From Cryptomeria japonica (Eukaryota > Streptophyta > Pinopsida > Cupressales > Cupressaceae): a stretch of DNA of 64,000 nucleotides. Made by a program: the position numbers and the translations under genes. This document shows positions 45,495-56,293 of the stretch, one piece after another; positions within the stretch are counted from its first letter, which is position 1; every line of letters begins with the position of its first letter. The stretch is taken from contig NC_081413.1 in the NCBI RefSeq assembly GCF_030272615.1, positions 333,662,302 to 333,726,301 of the forward strand, given 5' to 3'. The notes below the pieces were generated by a model. It saw nothing but the letters and a program-made list of their open reading frames with translations, was not told where the DNA came from and did not search any database.

Positions 45495-47009
45495 TGATAG
45501 TTCTAATACTTAATGTTAAGTATAGATGCCAAGCTAATAAGATGAGAGGGGGGGGTGAATCATACAAACTTAATCATCCATAAAACAACAGATTCAACCT
45601 CGGTAACATATACTTCAGTAATATACCAAAACTGTTAAACATGCAAACTCAAAAGCATATAAACATCATAACACTCATAACACCAGATTTAACGTGGAAA
45701 CCCAAATAGGAAAAAACTACTATGGGATTTCAGACCCACTAAGAAATATACTCTTCTAGAGTATGCTCGGCTAAAAGCAAATCCTGTTAAAGATTACAAA
45801 CACATTGCTAGATGTAACCCGGTTAAGGGATTTCCCTAGAATCTGTTAGGATCTTCACCTTGTTAGAAGTGACCTTGTTAAAAGATTTCAAAGACTCAAT
45901 CAAAATGTCACCTTGCTAGAGGGTTTTACAAATAAGACTGTTAAGTCCACTTAGTTAAGAGATTTTCTGTCACTTTACAAAATAACAGTAATTAAAATCT
46001 ATCTGCAACTTCACATATAAAAATGCTAAAGTAGATTCTTATTTTCTCAATACAATAGGACTTATCTTGTCCATCTGCTGGGCTTTATACTCTGTTATTC
46101 AAAACAGGTCTTCAAGCTTCTATGCTCGGTAATCACTATGTAGCATCCCTGTGCATACACTTGCCCACATACATTGTTTATCAATAGTTCCTTATTTATA
46201 AACAACTTGCCAACTGCTTAATCTCCTTGATCACATTTCCCATGATCAATCATAGCCATCAGATCTTCAAACTTGACCAGGTTCAATGTATCCATCGATT
46301 TGAAAACATTTTAACCCGCTTTGGAACTTTCATACATTTCTTGGAACTTTTGCTAGGGTATTGCGGTTCAATCTGAGTTATAGATCTTCCTGTCGATCTT
46401 CCTTTACCATAGATTCTTTAACAAACTACATTCATGGCATACCAATCATTTAATCATAGCCATCTCATTAGCTTCCTCCATTAAATAATGCTTTTATTCA
46501 TTCAATTCATTCTGTTATTACTCGGTTGCAACTTGGTAAATACTAAACTTCACTCGGTAGACATTCTGCCTTTATTAACCGATCGCGATAACCTTAGGGT
46601 TTACCAACTAGGTTCTTTAGGGTTTACCAATTAGGTTCTTTGCTCGGTAACATAGTATAGTATTAACCTTACAATCAATAACATATGTATGATATCAAAA
46701 CAATCTAAACATCATGATCTCATCATTGTATAACTCGGTAATAGTTGCCCATTGAATAACTTATTCCTCCCCTTATTCATCACATTCTTTCTGTGTCTTT
46801 TACCGACATCTTTATACTCATCAAATCATACTTCTTAAGATATGGCAACATCATACTGAATTAGAAAATCAATTTCTTGACATCAATGACAAAATAATAA
46901 TATTAAGACAGTAAACATCCTTTAGTAGTTATATCCATAATCATCAACAACCTTCTCAATATCTTTATTGAAATGCCAACAATCTCCCTTGTCTATTATA
47001 ATGCCAACA
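45495..47009 (-). repeat. Copia-1 5' LTR
   Basis: 1,515 bp with TG...CA ends on both readings, uninterrupted. It contains about ten CTCGGTAA-like words (near 45598, 45764, 46122, 46519, 46553, 46643 and 46734). A short internal duplication of AGGGTTTACCAA occurs near 46593 and 46619. Confidence 0.93.
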
Positions 47010-47965
47010 CAACAAGCAAAGGAAGTTGCAGATGCTAAAAAGGACTTGTAACCACATCTTGGAAAAGACTCTTATTTGTAACAAACTTTCTTTTGAAAGA
47101 TTCGAAGCTTGTATACATCCATGATATTATAAATGGATACCAGGACTTCTAAAAAATGATCTCAAGAATTTGTAAGAAAACTCTGCAGAAATATATCTGG
47201 GATTTTCTAGTCTTATGGAGAATACTCTGAGTTTTGTAATATTTTCTCAAAATTAATATCAATATACAAACTATCAAATTTCAAGCCTAGATTTTGTGTT
47301 GTCTTCTAGTCTACTTGCAAATATTTATAGTTTTCAATATGAGTAATCTAGGGTTATTCATTTGAGTATGGATTGTAAGGCAGTCTTAAATAGAGGCATT
47401 TCTTAGCTTTTCTCTCCAGGAGGGAAATTAAATACGCATGAAGCATTTCTTTCAGTAAATTCTTTGTGGGAGATTTTGAATTTGATTAATGTATTCTAGT
47501 TTGATAAGGGTAAATTCTTATGTATGGCAGGCATATGTGGGGTTTTATAGAAGCCGAGGTGATGGGATGTGTGGAGATATTTGATTGTGGGAGTATTGTT
47601 TAAACTTAGATGACTCTGTGGCTTGGATAAGGCACTGGTATCAATTGTAGTTGTCATTTTTACATGTCTTGTAGGTCAACACTGAACATGAGTATAAGTT
47701 TTCTTTCTTTGTTTCAGTTAGTTTTGAGGCGATAGGATTAATTGGTTTTTGGACTGGTTTACTGTGGATCTGTCTTTTAAAAGTGTGAAGTCAATTCACA
47801 TAAGGTATACCCACCTGAACTTTGGATAAGTGTGAAGTGTAGAAGGTTTTAAAACCTTGTCATATGTTGCTCTGAAGTTTCCTTCTCTTTGATTTCTCTT
47901 CTATAGACAGATTTTATTATTTTATTACAAGGGTTTTTAAGGGGAATCAGAATTTGAGAACAACA
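47010..47965 (+). repeat. End of accessory ORF and Tat-1 3' LTR
   Basis: 47010-47046 supplies the last codons and the overlapping stop of the accessory ORF after the CAACA target repeat. 47047-47965 is the 919-bp LTR, TGTAACCAC...GAACAACA, colinear with 6376-7294. The LTR ends abruptly at 47965; the following sequence belongs to Ath-1. Confidence 0.75.
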
Positions 47966-48097
47966 CAGAGTAAAAACTCAAATGAACACACTTACACTCT
48001 AAGCTCATCCATGTTAAGGAATCATAACGATTACTCAAAATATAATTAAAAACTAACATTCTCTAATTTCAATTCTTTCAATAACTGACTCTTTCAT

Positions 48098-49124
48098 GAT
48101 AAAGTCTCAGCAACAACCACAAGCTTATTCAGCTGATCTGAATCAATACCCAGCTTATTCTTTATCTCTGAATGGCATTCACCTCCGATCAAGGACAACT
48201 CTACCTAATCCCTCTCATCCAGTTATCATTGAGGTACAAGAGGAACAATAAATCTCTAATCCAACAAATACAATACCTCAGAACCAAATATTGCCACCAT
48301 TTCCCCACAAATTGCAAGAAAAGGAAGTTCCCACAGAAAAACAACAAACCTTTGATAATATAGATTAACTTAAGCATATTTGTGTTAAAATTCCATTATT
48401 GCAAGCAATAAAAGATGTTCCCATATATGGTAAGACACTGAGAGAAGCATGTCTAAAAAAACCTGGCAGGAAGAAAAAGGATCCACAAACAGTGCATGTT
48501 ATGGGTCAACTGGCAAATATTATGTTGGGCAAGATTGCCATTCCAAAGTATTCTAATCTAAGTGGTCCCATTGTGAGTTTAGTCATTAATGGTAGTCAAA
48601 TAAAAAATGTTTTGATTGATTTAGGGGTAGTTATTAATGTAATGACAAGGGAAGTAATGAAACAACTTGAGATTAATAGTTTAAGGCCTACACCCACAGT
48701 TCTACAGCTTGTTGATAGCTCTACAGTGAGGCCTAATGGTATCATAGAAGATATAGTAGTTATTTTGGATTCCTGGGAATATCTTGCAGACTTTATGATT
48801 TTATCTCCAAAAGCAACATTGGGAGGATATCCGGTCATTTTGGGTAGACCTTGGCTTGCCACAACTGATGCATATATTGGATGTAGATCAGGGGATATGA
48901 CTATTTTAGATGGGAGTTCTACAAAAACATTAGCCTTGTATTCTCCAGCACAACCCTAGCTTGAACAACAACAAGTCGTTTGGCCTATTTTGGGAGAAGA
49001 ATCTGAGGGAGTTGACTCTATTGACCACCTCATGATGATTAGTTGAGGGCCATTCATGCAATTATATGATGAGGAATTAATTCTTTATAAAATTATAATA
49101 AATTAATTAATAGAAGAGAAATAA
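48098..49124 (+). pseudogene. Ath-1 gag end and protease
   Basis: One frame runs from ATG 48098 (MIKSQQQPQAYSADLNQ) with TAA stops near 48251 and 48363. It continues into VPIYGKTLREACLKKPGRKK and the protease-like segment VLIDLGVVINVMTREVMKQL (near 48610), where the catalytic DSG/DTG has become DLG, then YPVILGRPWLATTDAYIGCR. The frame decays between 48960 and 49125 with several stops. Loss of the protease glycine-loop residue means it would be inactive. Confidence 0.75.
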
Positions 49125-50690
49125 TTGCAGGAATTGGTTCCGAATATTGCAGGTTTGGACTTTCCTACAGCCACTGATACATTGCATACTCTGTTGCCAC
49201 AGGAATTATCTTCTTCTCATTTTTTTGATATGAACCACATTGATCTTACTATTAAGATAGAGGTAGAGTTGAATAAATGTTTGAATATCAATAGAGATCT
49301 ATCAGATACTCAAAAAAAGGCCCTGGTGGACTTGTTAAAATTTCATAAAAATGCTTTTGCATGGGATTACAAGGATATGCATGGGATAGATGCATCAGTT
49401 TGCACCCACTATATTTATATAAAGGAAGAGTGCCACCCACTCAAACAACCTCAAAGAAGAATCAATCCTGCCTTGAAGGAGATAGCTAAAGAAGAATTGC
49501 AGAAGTTGTTAAAAGCCGGTTTTATCTATCCTATCTCTGACAGCCAATGGGTATCACATCTGGTCATAGTCCCTAAGAAAGGAGGAAAATGGAGGGTAAG
49601 TGTTGATTATAGAGCACTAAACTTAGCAACAAGAAAATATCATTTTCCATTACCATTTGTGGATCAAGTATTGGATTCTTTAGCTGGTAAAAGATATTTT
49701 TCATTCCTTGATGGATTCAGTGGTTACAATCAGATCCAAATAGCCCCAGAGGATCAAGAAAAAACAACATTTACTTGTCCATGGGGCACGTATGCATACT
49801 TTGTTCTTTCTTTTGGGTTGTGTAATGCTCCAGCCACTTTTAAAAGAGCGGTGATTAGTATATTTTCTAATATTTCTCAAGATATTATGGAAATTTATAT
49901 GGATGACTTTACAACTTATAGTTCTGAATTTGAGCAAGCATTGGGTAATCTGAAGAAAGTTTTGCAGCGATGTGAAAACTACAATTTGTCCTTAAATAGT
50001 GAGAAATGTTTTATCATGATGCAATAAGGAATAGTCCTTGGTCATCATATCTCTGTAGAAGGCATCCAGGTGGATCCAGCAAAAATTAAGGTCATTCAGC
50101 ATATCAATCACCTTGTGAAGCAAAAAGATGTAAGAAGTTTTCTTGGTCATGTTGGATACTACAGACGGTTTATCAAAGATTTTAGTAAAATTGCAAGTCC
50201 CTTATAATCACTGCTTACCAAAGATATGGAATTTAAATGGACCCCAACATGCAAAGAAGCTTTCTTAAAGCTTAAGCATGCTTTGACTCAAGCTCCAGTT
50301 CTTAAAGGCCCAAATTGGTCTCTACCATTCCAAATCCATACAGATGCATCTGATTATGCAATAGGGGCAGTGTTAGGACAAAAAATTGACAAATTGGAGA
50401 ATGTAATATATTATATTAGCAAGAAATAGGGACTTGAGTTGAATTACATAGTCACTAAAAAGGAAATGCTAGCTGTTATATATGCACTTAACAAATTTAG
50501 ACACTATATCACAGGATATCCCATATTTGTGCATACAGATCATATTGCAATTAGATATCTTATGAATAAACCATCAATTACTAGTAGATTGGCTCGCTGG
50601 TTATTGTTGATTCAAGAATTTGATATCACAGTTGTTGATAAACCAGGGAAGTCTAATGTGGTTGCAAATTATCTTTCAAGACCTCAATTA
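49125..50690 (+). pseudogene. pol: Ath-1 reverse transcriptase and RNase H
   Basis: RT contains FAWDYKDMHGIDASVCTHYI, PQRRINPALKEIAKEELQKL, VIVPKKGGKWRVSVDYRALN, YFSFLDGFSGYNQIQIAPED and an intact catalytic YMDD near 49896-49907. A TAA lies at about 50025; the frame resumes with LGHHISVEGIQVDPAKIKV and SFLGHVGYYRRFIKDFSKIA. RNase H has FQIHTDASDYAIGAVLGQKI (near 50330) and TKKEMLAVIYALNKFRHYI (near 50455), with a TAG near 50427. The RNase H ends near VVANYLSRPQL. Confidence 0.88.
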
Positions 50691-52140
50691 CAAAAAGATT
50701 CTACAGTGATAGATGATGCTTTTCCAGATGAACATTTGTTTCTTGTTCAAGCTTACACTCCTTGGTGTGTTGATATTGCCAACTATTTAGCCACTGCTAA
50801 GATGCCAATTTATTTCTCTCCTAAGGAAAGAAGGTTGCTAGTTGAAAAAAGTTTTAACTTTTCATGGATTGTTGATTGTCTATTTTACACTGGACCTGAC
50901 CAAGTCATGAGAAGATGTGTCAGAGAAGATGAAATGTATGACATCCTGCATGCATGTCATGATTAACCATGTGGAGGCCATTTTGCTACCAAAAGAACAA
51001 CACTAAAAATACTCAATACAGGATACTATTGGCCCACATTACATAAGGATGCAACACAGTACACACAGAAATGTGACATATGCCAGCGAATGGGAAGACC
51101 TATAAAATTTGATGAGATACCACTATATCCACAAATATCAGTTGTACCATTTGATAAGGGGGGATTAGATTTTGTTGGACCAATTGATCCACCTTCTAAT
51201 GGCAGATCTTATATTTTGGTATGTACAGACTATGTAACAAAATGGGTGGAAGCTCGTGCCATGACACATGCAAGAGATAATAAGATAGCTGGGTTCCTTT
51301 ATGAAGAGATATTTACAAGATATGGAGTACCAAGGGAAATTGTCTCAGACTAGGGACCTCAATTTACTTCAACATTGATAACAGCTTTGGTCAATGAATA
51401 CAATATAAGGCATAGAAAATCTACTCCATATCATCCATAAGCTAATGGACAAGTAGAAGTTACAAATAGAGAGCTTGAGGCATTCTTACAAAAACAATAT
51501 CTGTTCATAAAAAAGACTGGTCTCATAGGCTTTCAGAAGCAATTTGGGCATACAAAACGACTTGGAAAATACCAATTGGTTTTACACCTTTTGAGATGGT
51601 TTATGGCAAAACAACAATGATTCCTATTAAATTTGAGCATAAAACCCTAAGGACAGCTTTGCAATTAAATATGACATTATCTGAAGCACCAAAAGGATGC
51701 ATTCAACAATTGAATGCTCTAGATGAATGGAGGAAAATAGTTGTTCAACAAACAGAACTAATTCAAAATCAAAGAGCAAAATGGCATGATAAATATATAA
51801 AGGAAAAGAAATTCAAAGCTGGTGACTGGGCACTACTGTATGATTCTAGATATAAAGATGCTATGGGAAAACTTCAAACCAGGTGGTTAGGTCCCTATGA
51901 GATAGAAGAAGTTTTCCAGAATGGAGTTGTTCGTTTGTCCACAATTGATCATGTTTGATTTAAACTCTTGGTAAATGGTCATTGACTCCATATATATCAT
52001 AAGCCGACCACTAAAGATGAGTTCCTGCAGCAATTTGCTTGACAGGGTGAAACAAAGGTTCCTGCAGCAACTGGCAAGGTTTCTGCAGCAACTAACAATG
52101 ATCCTGCAGCAACTCATCAGTTCTTGCTGTAGTTGAGCAA
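50691..52140 (+). pseudogene. pol: Ath-1 integrase with PAAT-repeat tail
   Basis: Zinc-binding motif with HACHD...GGHFATKRT...KCDICQ (50950-51085). The catalytic acidic residues are D in GGLDFVGPIDPP (near 51166), D in EIVSD followed by a TAG (51351-51353), and E in ANGQVEVTNREL (near 51455). A frameshift lies near 51490. The C-terminus from 51596 has MVYGKTTMIPIKFEHKTLRT and RWLGPYEIEEVFQNGVVRLS, with a TGA near 51956. Downstream the frame continues into a short tail with three PAAT/SAAT units encoded by the CTGCAGCAA words. Confidence 0.85.
52018..52135 (+). repeat. TTCCTGCAGCAA motif array
   Basis: Four spaced copies of TTCCTGCAGCAA or one-base variants (near 52021, 52059, 52079 and 52100) with unrelated spacers. 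Related words recur in the accessory ORF (near 53592, 53632 and 53651) and in the LTR (55302, 55321, 56041, 56077, 56152). Confidence 0.75.
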
Positions 52141-52676
52141 GGTAATAAAGGTAAAGTTCCTATAGTCTCTGTAGTGCACATGTTTGTTGCTTCATAATAA
52201 AATATTTCCATATCTTATGGGAATATTATTCTCCGTAAATAAAATTCCATCCACATCATTCCATCCTACATTCTTACTTGTCATTTCACTTTATTTCGCT
52301 GTCATTTTTCATACAACTGCAGGTATGTGTATATTGTGTTTTGTTTTAATTATGCATTTATTAGCTCATTATGATTATTCCCTTTTTAAATCCGCTCCAC
52401 TCCCCAAAATCTTGTCAGCTTGTGTGGACACGTGCTAGGTTAAGTTGGGGGGGTGCTTTATGGTTCGGTTTCCAAAGTTATTGATTATCCATTCTTTTTG
52501 GTACTTTGAGTTGATTTCTTGCCATCATTGTTTATTATGCTATTATTTCATGTAAGGGAATAATAAATTATGCCACCAAAATTGAGATATGTATGGGAAT
52601 TTCAATTTAGCAAGTCTGACGAATATTCTGGTCTTCTATTTCTCAGCTGCAAAGTAAAAAAATAGCAGAGTAAGAG
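52136..52676 (+). other. Spacer between Ath-1 pol and accessory ORF
   Basis: About 540 bp, T-rich, no gene seen. It includes an AAGTTGGGGGGGTGCTTTATGG run near 52442 that resembles a second, internal polypurine tract. Confidence 0.5.
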
Positions 52677-55122
52677 ATGGGTGGTGATCCAATTCACCAT
52701 GAGCCAACCATTTGTGAAGTGTTGCTGTAGGATGCTTTTTGTGAGCATTATTTTAGACACGAAGACTGGCTGGATTACTTCTTGAAAATAAGAGATTATA
52801 CCGAAGAAATTACTGCAAAATTTATGCATTCCTTTAATGAAGGAGAAGCTACAGTTAAAGGCTTGAGGGTTATTGCTATGGAGCAGCGAATAGTAGAAGT
52901 AACAAGGTTGTTGTACAAAGGAGAACTATTTCCAGAATCAAAAGATGCAAGGAGTGGTAGGGTAGAGTTCACAATTCCCACAGATGGACCCCTAATGGTG
53001 GACAAACAAGGAACCAGAAGGGTTTCTCTACCAGCAAAGTGGCCTCATGTAGCTTTGTATGTTATGAAATACATTACATGTGAGGAGCGATATTCAAATC
53101 TACATTCACCTCATTTTAAATTACTTAGTCATTTACGACATGGCTGGCGAGTGAATGTTCCTAATTTCTTATACCACCTCATTTCTACAAGCGCTAAGGG
53201 GACAGGAAAAAATGGAGATCGCTCTGTTAGCCATCATGGATTGGTTAAGCTGCTTGTACAATGGTCCCTGAGAGATGTTTCACAAATGGAATGGGGAGTA
53301 TTTGAGGATATACTGTAGTTTAGGGTTGAAGATGTCCCTATTGCAGAGAATCCATCGGTTGAAGAAGAAAATGTTGCAGAACCCTCTTCCCCCATAGTTG
53401 TTGTAGATGAGGATTTGATTGTTGCTGAAGGAGCCTCAGTTATTATGGAGGAAGAGACAATAGAGGCAAATGTGGAACAACCCTCTACTTCTCTTCAAAG
53501 AGATTCACCAATTCTTTGAAGAAAAGGGAAGGAGTTAGAAAGGGATGAAACAGATGAAGAGCCCATGGCCCAGCCACAGGTAACTCAAATTCCTCCTGCA
53601 GCCAAGAGGCATAGGACAAAAAGAAAAACTCCTACAGCAACTAAGGCAACTTCTGCAGCCATTCCAAAGGTTTATGTGAGAAGAACACGTAGTAAGACAC
53701 ATAAGGCTCATCTTGCAGGTGATCCGACAGAGGTTATTATGGTAGAAACTTTAGAAGAAGGAAGCCCTACAGATATTAAAATATAAGAAGAAGGAAGCCC
53801 TACAGATATTAAAATATAAGAAGAAGGAAGCCCTACAAATGATGAAATCCAATTGGAAGTTGATGAGGATAGACTAGCAAATCTTGCTTCTATGGCTCAA
53901 CAACTTGAAGAGACTATTGGAGATATTTCACAGCAATCTGAAGAAATTGTTGGGGAGATTCTTGAGCAGTTTGAGGAGACTATTGGAGATATTTTACAAC
54001 AATCTAAGGAAAATGTTGAAAACATGCCAGTACAAATTGAGGAGTTTATTGAGGAAGCCTAAGGTAACATCTATTAGACCTCCTTCATCCATAAGCAGTT
54101 TATCTATTGCTTTAACATTTTTTAGACAATAGGAAATAGAGAGGGCTAGGTTGCAAGGGATTATTGATAAACTGCATAAAGAAATTGAAAAGAGGGATAA
54201 CAGAATTGAGGAATTAGAGGCTAAGGTAGAAATAATTGCTGGTATGGTTTGCGAGTTGATGCAGTGTAGGTCACCTCCAAGGGTTTATGCAGTGCACTTG
54301 AAGGAGCGGTATTTGAACTTAAAAATTAACCGCATTATTAGGGACCTTAACCCCTCCTTAGAAACACCTAAAGAATTCTTTTATGTTCACCAAACCTCTC
54401 CACCAGCTATGAAGAATTTGCTATGTGAATTATACTTACATAGCTATGTTGTACCCTCAGACAATGAGTGAAACCCTTTATTGTATATTGAGGATATCCA
54501 TATCAAAGCTTTAATGTCATGGATCCAAAATGAGATCATTATGGGGGTACAAGCCAAAGAATATGAAAAATTAGAATTTGAATATCCATTGCCATTAAGG
54601 AGAGAATCAAAAGCACCAAGAGTTCTTTATTATGAGTGACAGAAATTACTGGTAAGAGATGATGTTAGAAAATTAGTGATTCCAATGAGAGAAGAAATCT
54701 ATCAGGAATATGAGCATTTGGTTTAGACTGATAGGACAACTGCAATAGAAGGATTAACTCAGCGCTGGAATAATTTACCAGAGCAGTTAAAGCAAGGAGA
54801 ACCTTATTCAATATAGAATTTTTAGGCAGCTATGCAAAGAGCCCCCAGATATATACAGTTAGGCAGGGAGAAAGCCAACAATTGGCTACCATTGATTTTT
54901 CAGCCCCCAATCCTCATGTGGCCGCTGCTGGCAAGTCAGCCTATAGAATAGAACTATGATGCACTCACAGAAGAGTCAGCCAGATGGTCCAGACTGGAAA
55001 AAATGAAGGGATTTTATTGGAACTTGGCTTCAGGGGGGACAGGTCAAGGCACTATTGGTGATTTGAGAGTTACTGCAAGAGTTAGAAATTTTCCTTTTGT
55101 TGTAGGATCAGTAGGCTCTTAA
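52677..55122 (+). pseudogene. Ath-1 accessory ORF (env position)
   Basis: The ATG at 52677 opens MGGDPIHHEPTICEVLL. The first part (52730-53310) is folded: WLDYFLKIRDYTEEITAKFM, then LSHLRHGWRVNVPNFLYHLI and DRSVSHHGLVKLLVQWSL. Its layout weakly recalls the putative plant transposon protein domain of other plant elements (low certainty). The middle is acidic, then basic (KRHRTKRKTPTATKATSA, a nuclear-signal-like cluster near 53604). It holds a 33-bp triplicated unit and a glutamate/glutamine coiled coil with a repeated EETIGDI (53890-54060). A C-terminal part runs from 54151 to the stop at 55120-55122, ending NFPFVVGSVGS directly beside the polypurine tract. Frame changes occur near 54060-54150 and there are at least eight premature stops. 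I see no signal peptide or transmembrane helix, so a real envelope is unlikely. Confidence 0.7.
53754..53852 (+). repeat. 33-bp unit in three tandem copies
   Basis: Each unit encodes EEGSPTDIKI followed by a TAA in the first two copies. The stop was therefore copied along with the unit, which means the duplication happened after the gene had died, or the stop was tolerated. The third copy has diverged to EEGSPTNDEI. Confidence 0.9.
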
Positions 55123-55134
55123 AGTTGGGGGGCA
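55121..55134 (+). promoter_or_regulatory. Ath-1 polypurine tract
   Basis: AAAGTTGGGGGGCA immediately before the TGATAAGTTGAG start of the 3' LTR; the plus-strand primer site. Confidence 0.75.
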
Positions 55135-56293
55135 TGATAAGTTGAGACTTTGTCATGTTTTTCCTATCAGAACTCTTAGGTTTGTGACATCTTTTGGTTT
55201 GCATAGTAGTAGTGATGTATTGAAAACTAACTATATGTATTCCATGTGTTAAACTTGAACTTATGAAATCATGTTTGAACTTTGCTGGTCTATTCCTACA
55301 GCCATGCCATTTATTCTTGCAGCCATGTGATTTGTTCTTGTTGCTATGCGGATTATTTAGGGTAATATCATATGTGAATTAATAGATGTGTTAATTAAAT
55401 AAAATGTGTATGTATGTCCTTGTATGTTGTTTTTGTTGTAGTGCAGGTAATAAATGATGTCACAGTGGATATTCTCCTTTCACGCCTGAAGAAGGAAAGA
55501 TCACGTAAGAGATAACTAAAGATCAAATTGCAAAGGAGCTGAGCGAGCGCAAGGTATGGCATAGGCGGAGCAGCCAAGCGACACTACTGAAGTCTAACTT
55601 TAGTGGGCATTGAATTCGCAAACACCGCTGCGGCATGCAAAGACTGTGGCTCGGTTTAGATCCATGTTTCCTGCAACCAAGCTCTAGTTATCTTCTTTAT
55701 CAATCAATCATCCACCTCTTCTTTTGGGCATGATTTGTGTTGTCTATTGTAGTTGATCTTCTCTTTAAATAATAAGCTCTTCCTTTTTCTTAGAGGTTAG
55801 ACAGAATAGAAAGGAATAGAGCAGAGGATTTTTGATAAGCATTATTGAGTTTCTTTTCAAAATATGCAATCACTTTCAGGAAGCAATAAATAAAAATCAT
55901 GTTGTTCTAATCTGTTAAAAGTAATTTTTTGGAAGCTTGATATCACTCATCCAAGGGGGCCCACTTGGTGAGTGATCCTGTGTGTGTTCATTGAAATTAA
56001 TTTTCTTTCTTTAGTTGCATTAGAAGTTCTTGCTTTGACTGTTCCTGTAGCCACTGGAAATAGATCCACTGATTGTTCCTGCAACCAAGCCAGAACAGAG
56101 TAATTTCTATTATCTATATTAGACCTTTCCAGCATTATTTTTATAAGTTTTTCCTATAGCCTTCCATAATTTCCATTCTTTCCTTTCCTTTTCGCATAAT
56201 GTTAGTTGTTGCAGTAATGTAGAATAATTATTAAAGGAACTTAGTGCATATATAGTGTAGACCCATTTCAAGTATTACGTCCTTGGGTTGACA
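55135..56293 (+). repeat. Ath-1 3' LTR
   Basis: The start TGATAAGTTGAGAC is well supported by the polypurine tract; the end GGGTTGACA is only my best guess from a CA terminus. It carries at least six TTCCTGCAGCCA-like words. The paired 5' LTR is not in the window. Confidence 0.55.

Larger units (their letters stand above)
38019..47009 (-). mobile_element. Copia-1: Ty1/copia element
   Basis: Complete by structure on the minus strand. 5' LTR 45495-47009, primer-binding site 45481-45492, gag-pol 45429 down to 41317, polypurine tract 40881-40895, 3' LTR 38019-40880. It is flanked by the target duplication CAACA (38014-38018 and 47010-47014). Its target is the accessory ORF of Tat-1; the uninterrupted sequence is visible in copy 1 near 6341. 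Its 3' LTR contains a Tat-2 LTR (38700-40065). Confidence 0.93.
6376..47965 (+). mobile_element. Tat-1: Tat-like Ty3/gypsy element with nested insertions
   Basis: The element's own sequence is 6376-20035 plus 47010-47965; everything between was inserted later. Order: 5' LTR (6376-7294), primer-binding site, gag, protease, archaeal-type RNase H, RT, RNase H, integrase, repeat-rich spacer, accessory ORF, 3' LTR (47047-47965). Presence of a second, archaeal-type RNase H places it near the Tat lineage. The sequence upstream of its 5' LTR is another copy of its own accessory ORF, so two elements appear to share one LTR in tandem. The 3' flank starts cagag at 47966; the matching left duplication is not visible because the left side is not a simple insertion edge. 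Confidence 0.7.
47966..56293 (+). mobile_element. Ath-1: Athila-like Ty3/gypsy element, 5' part missing
   Basis: Order: end of gag, protease, RT, RNase H, integrase, accessory ORF, polypurine tract, 3' LTR. The RT block FCNAPATF-type (FGLCNAPATF) with VDQVLDSLAGKRYFSFLDG is Athila-like, and no archaeal RNase H is present. No 5' LTR, primer-binding site or gag zinc knuckle is found upstream. The 5' part may have been separated by the Tat-1 insertion at 47965. Confidence 0.75.

Noticed and set aside
52677-55122. Envelope gene of an endogenous retrovirus-like Athila element
   Set aside because: It occupies the env position, but no signal peptide, hydrophobic fusion segment or transmembrane helix is visible; basic and coiled-coil regions suggest an intracellular protein.
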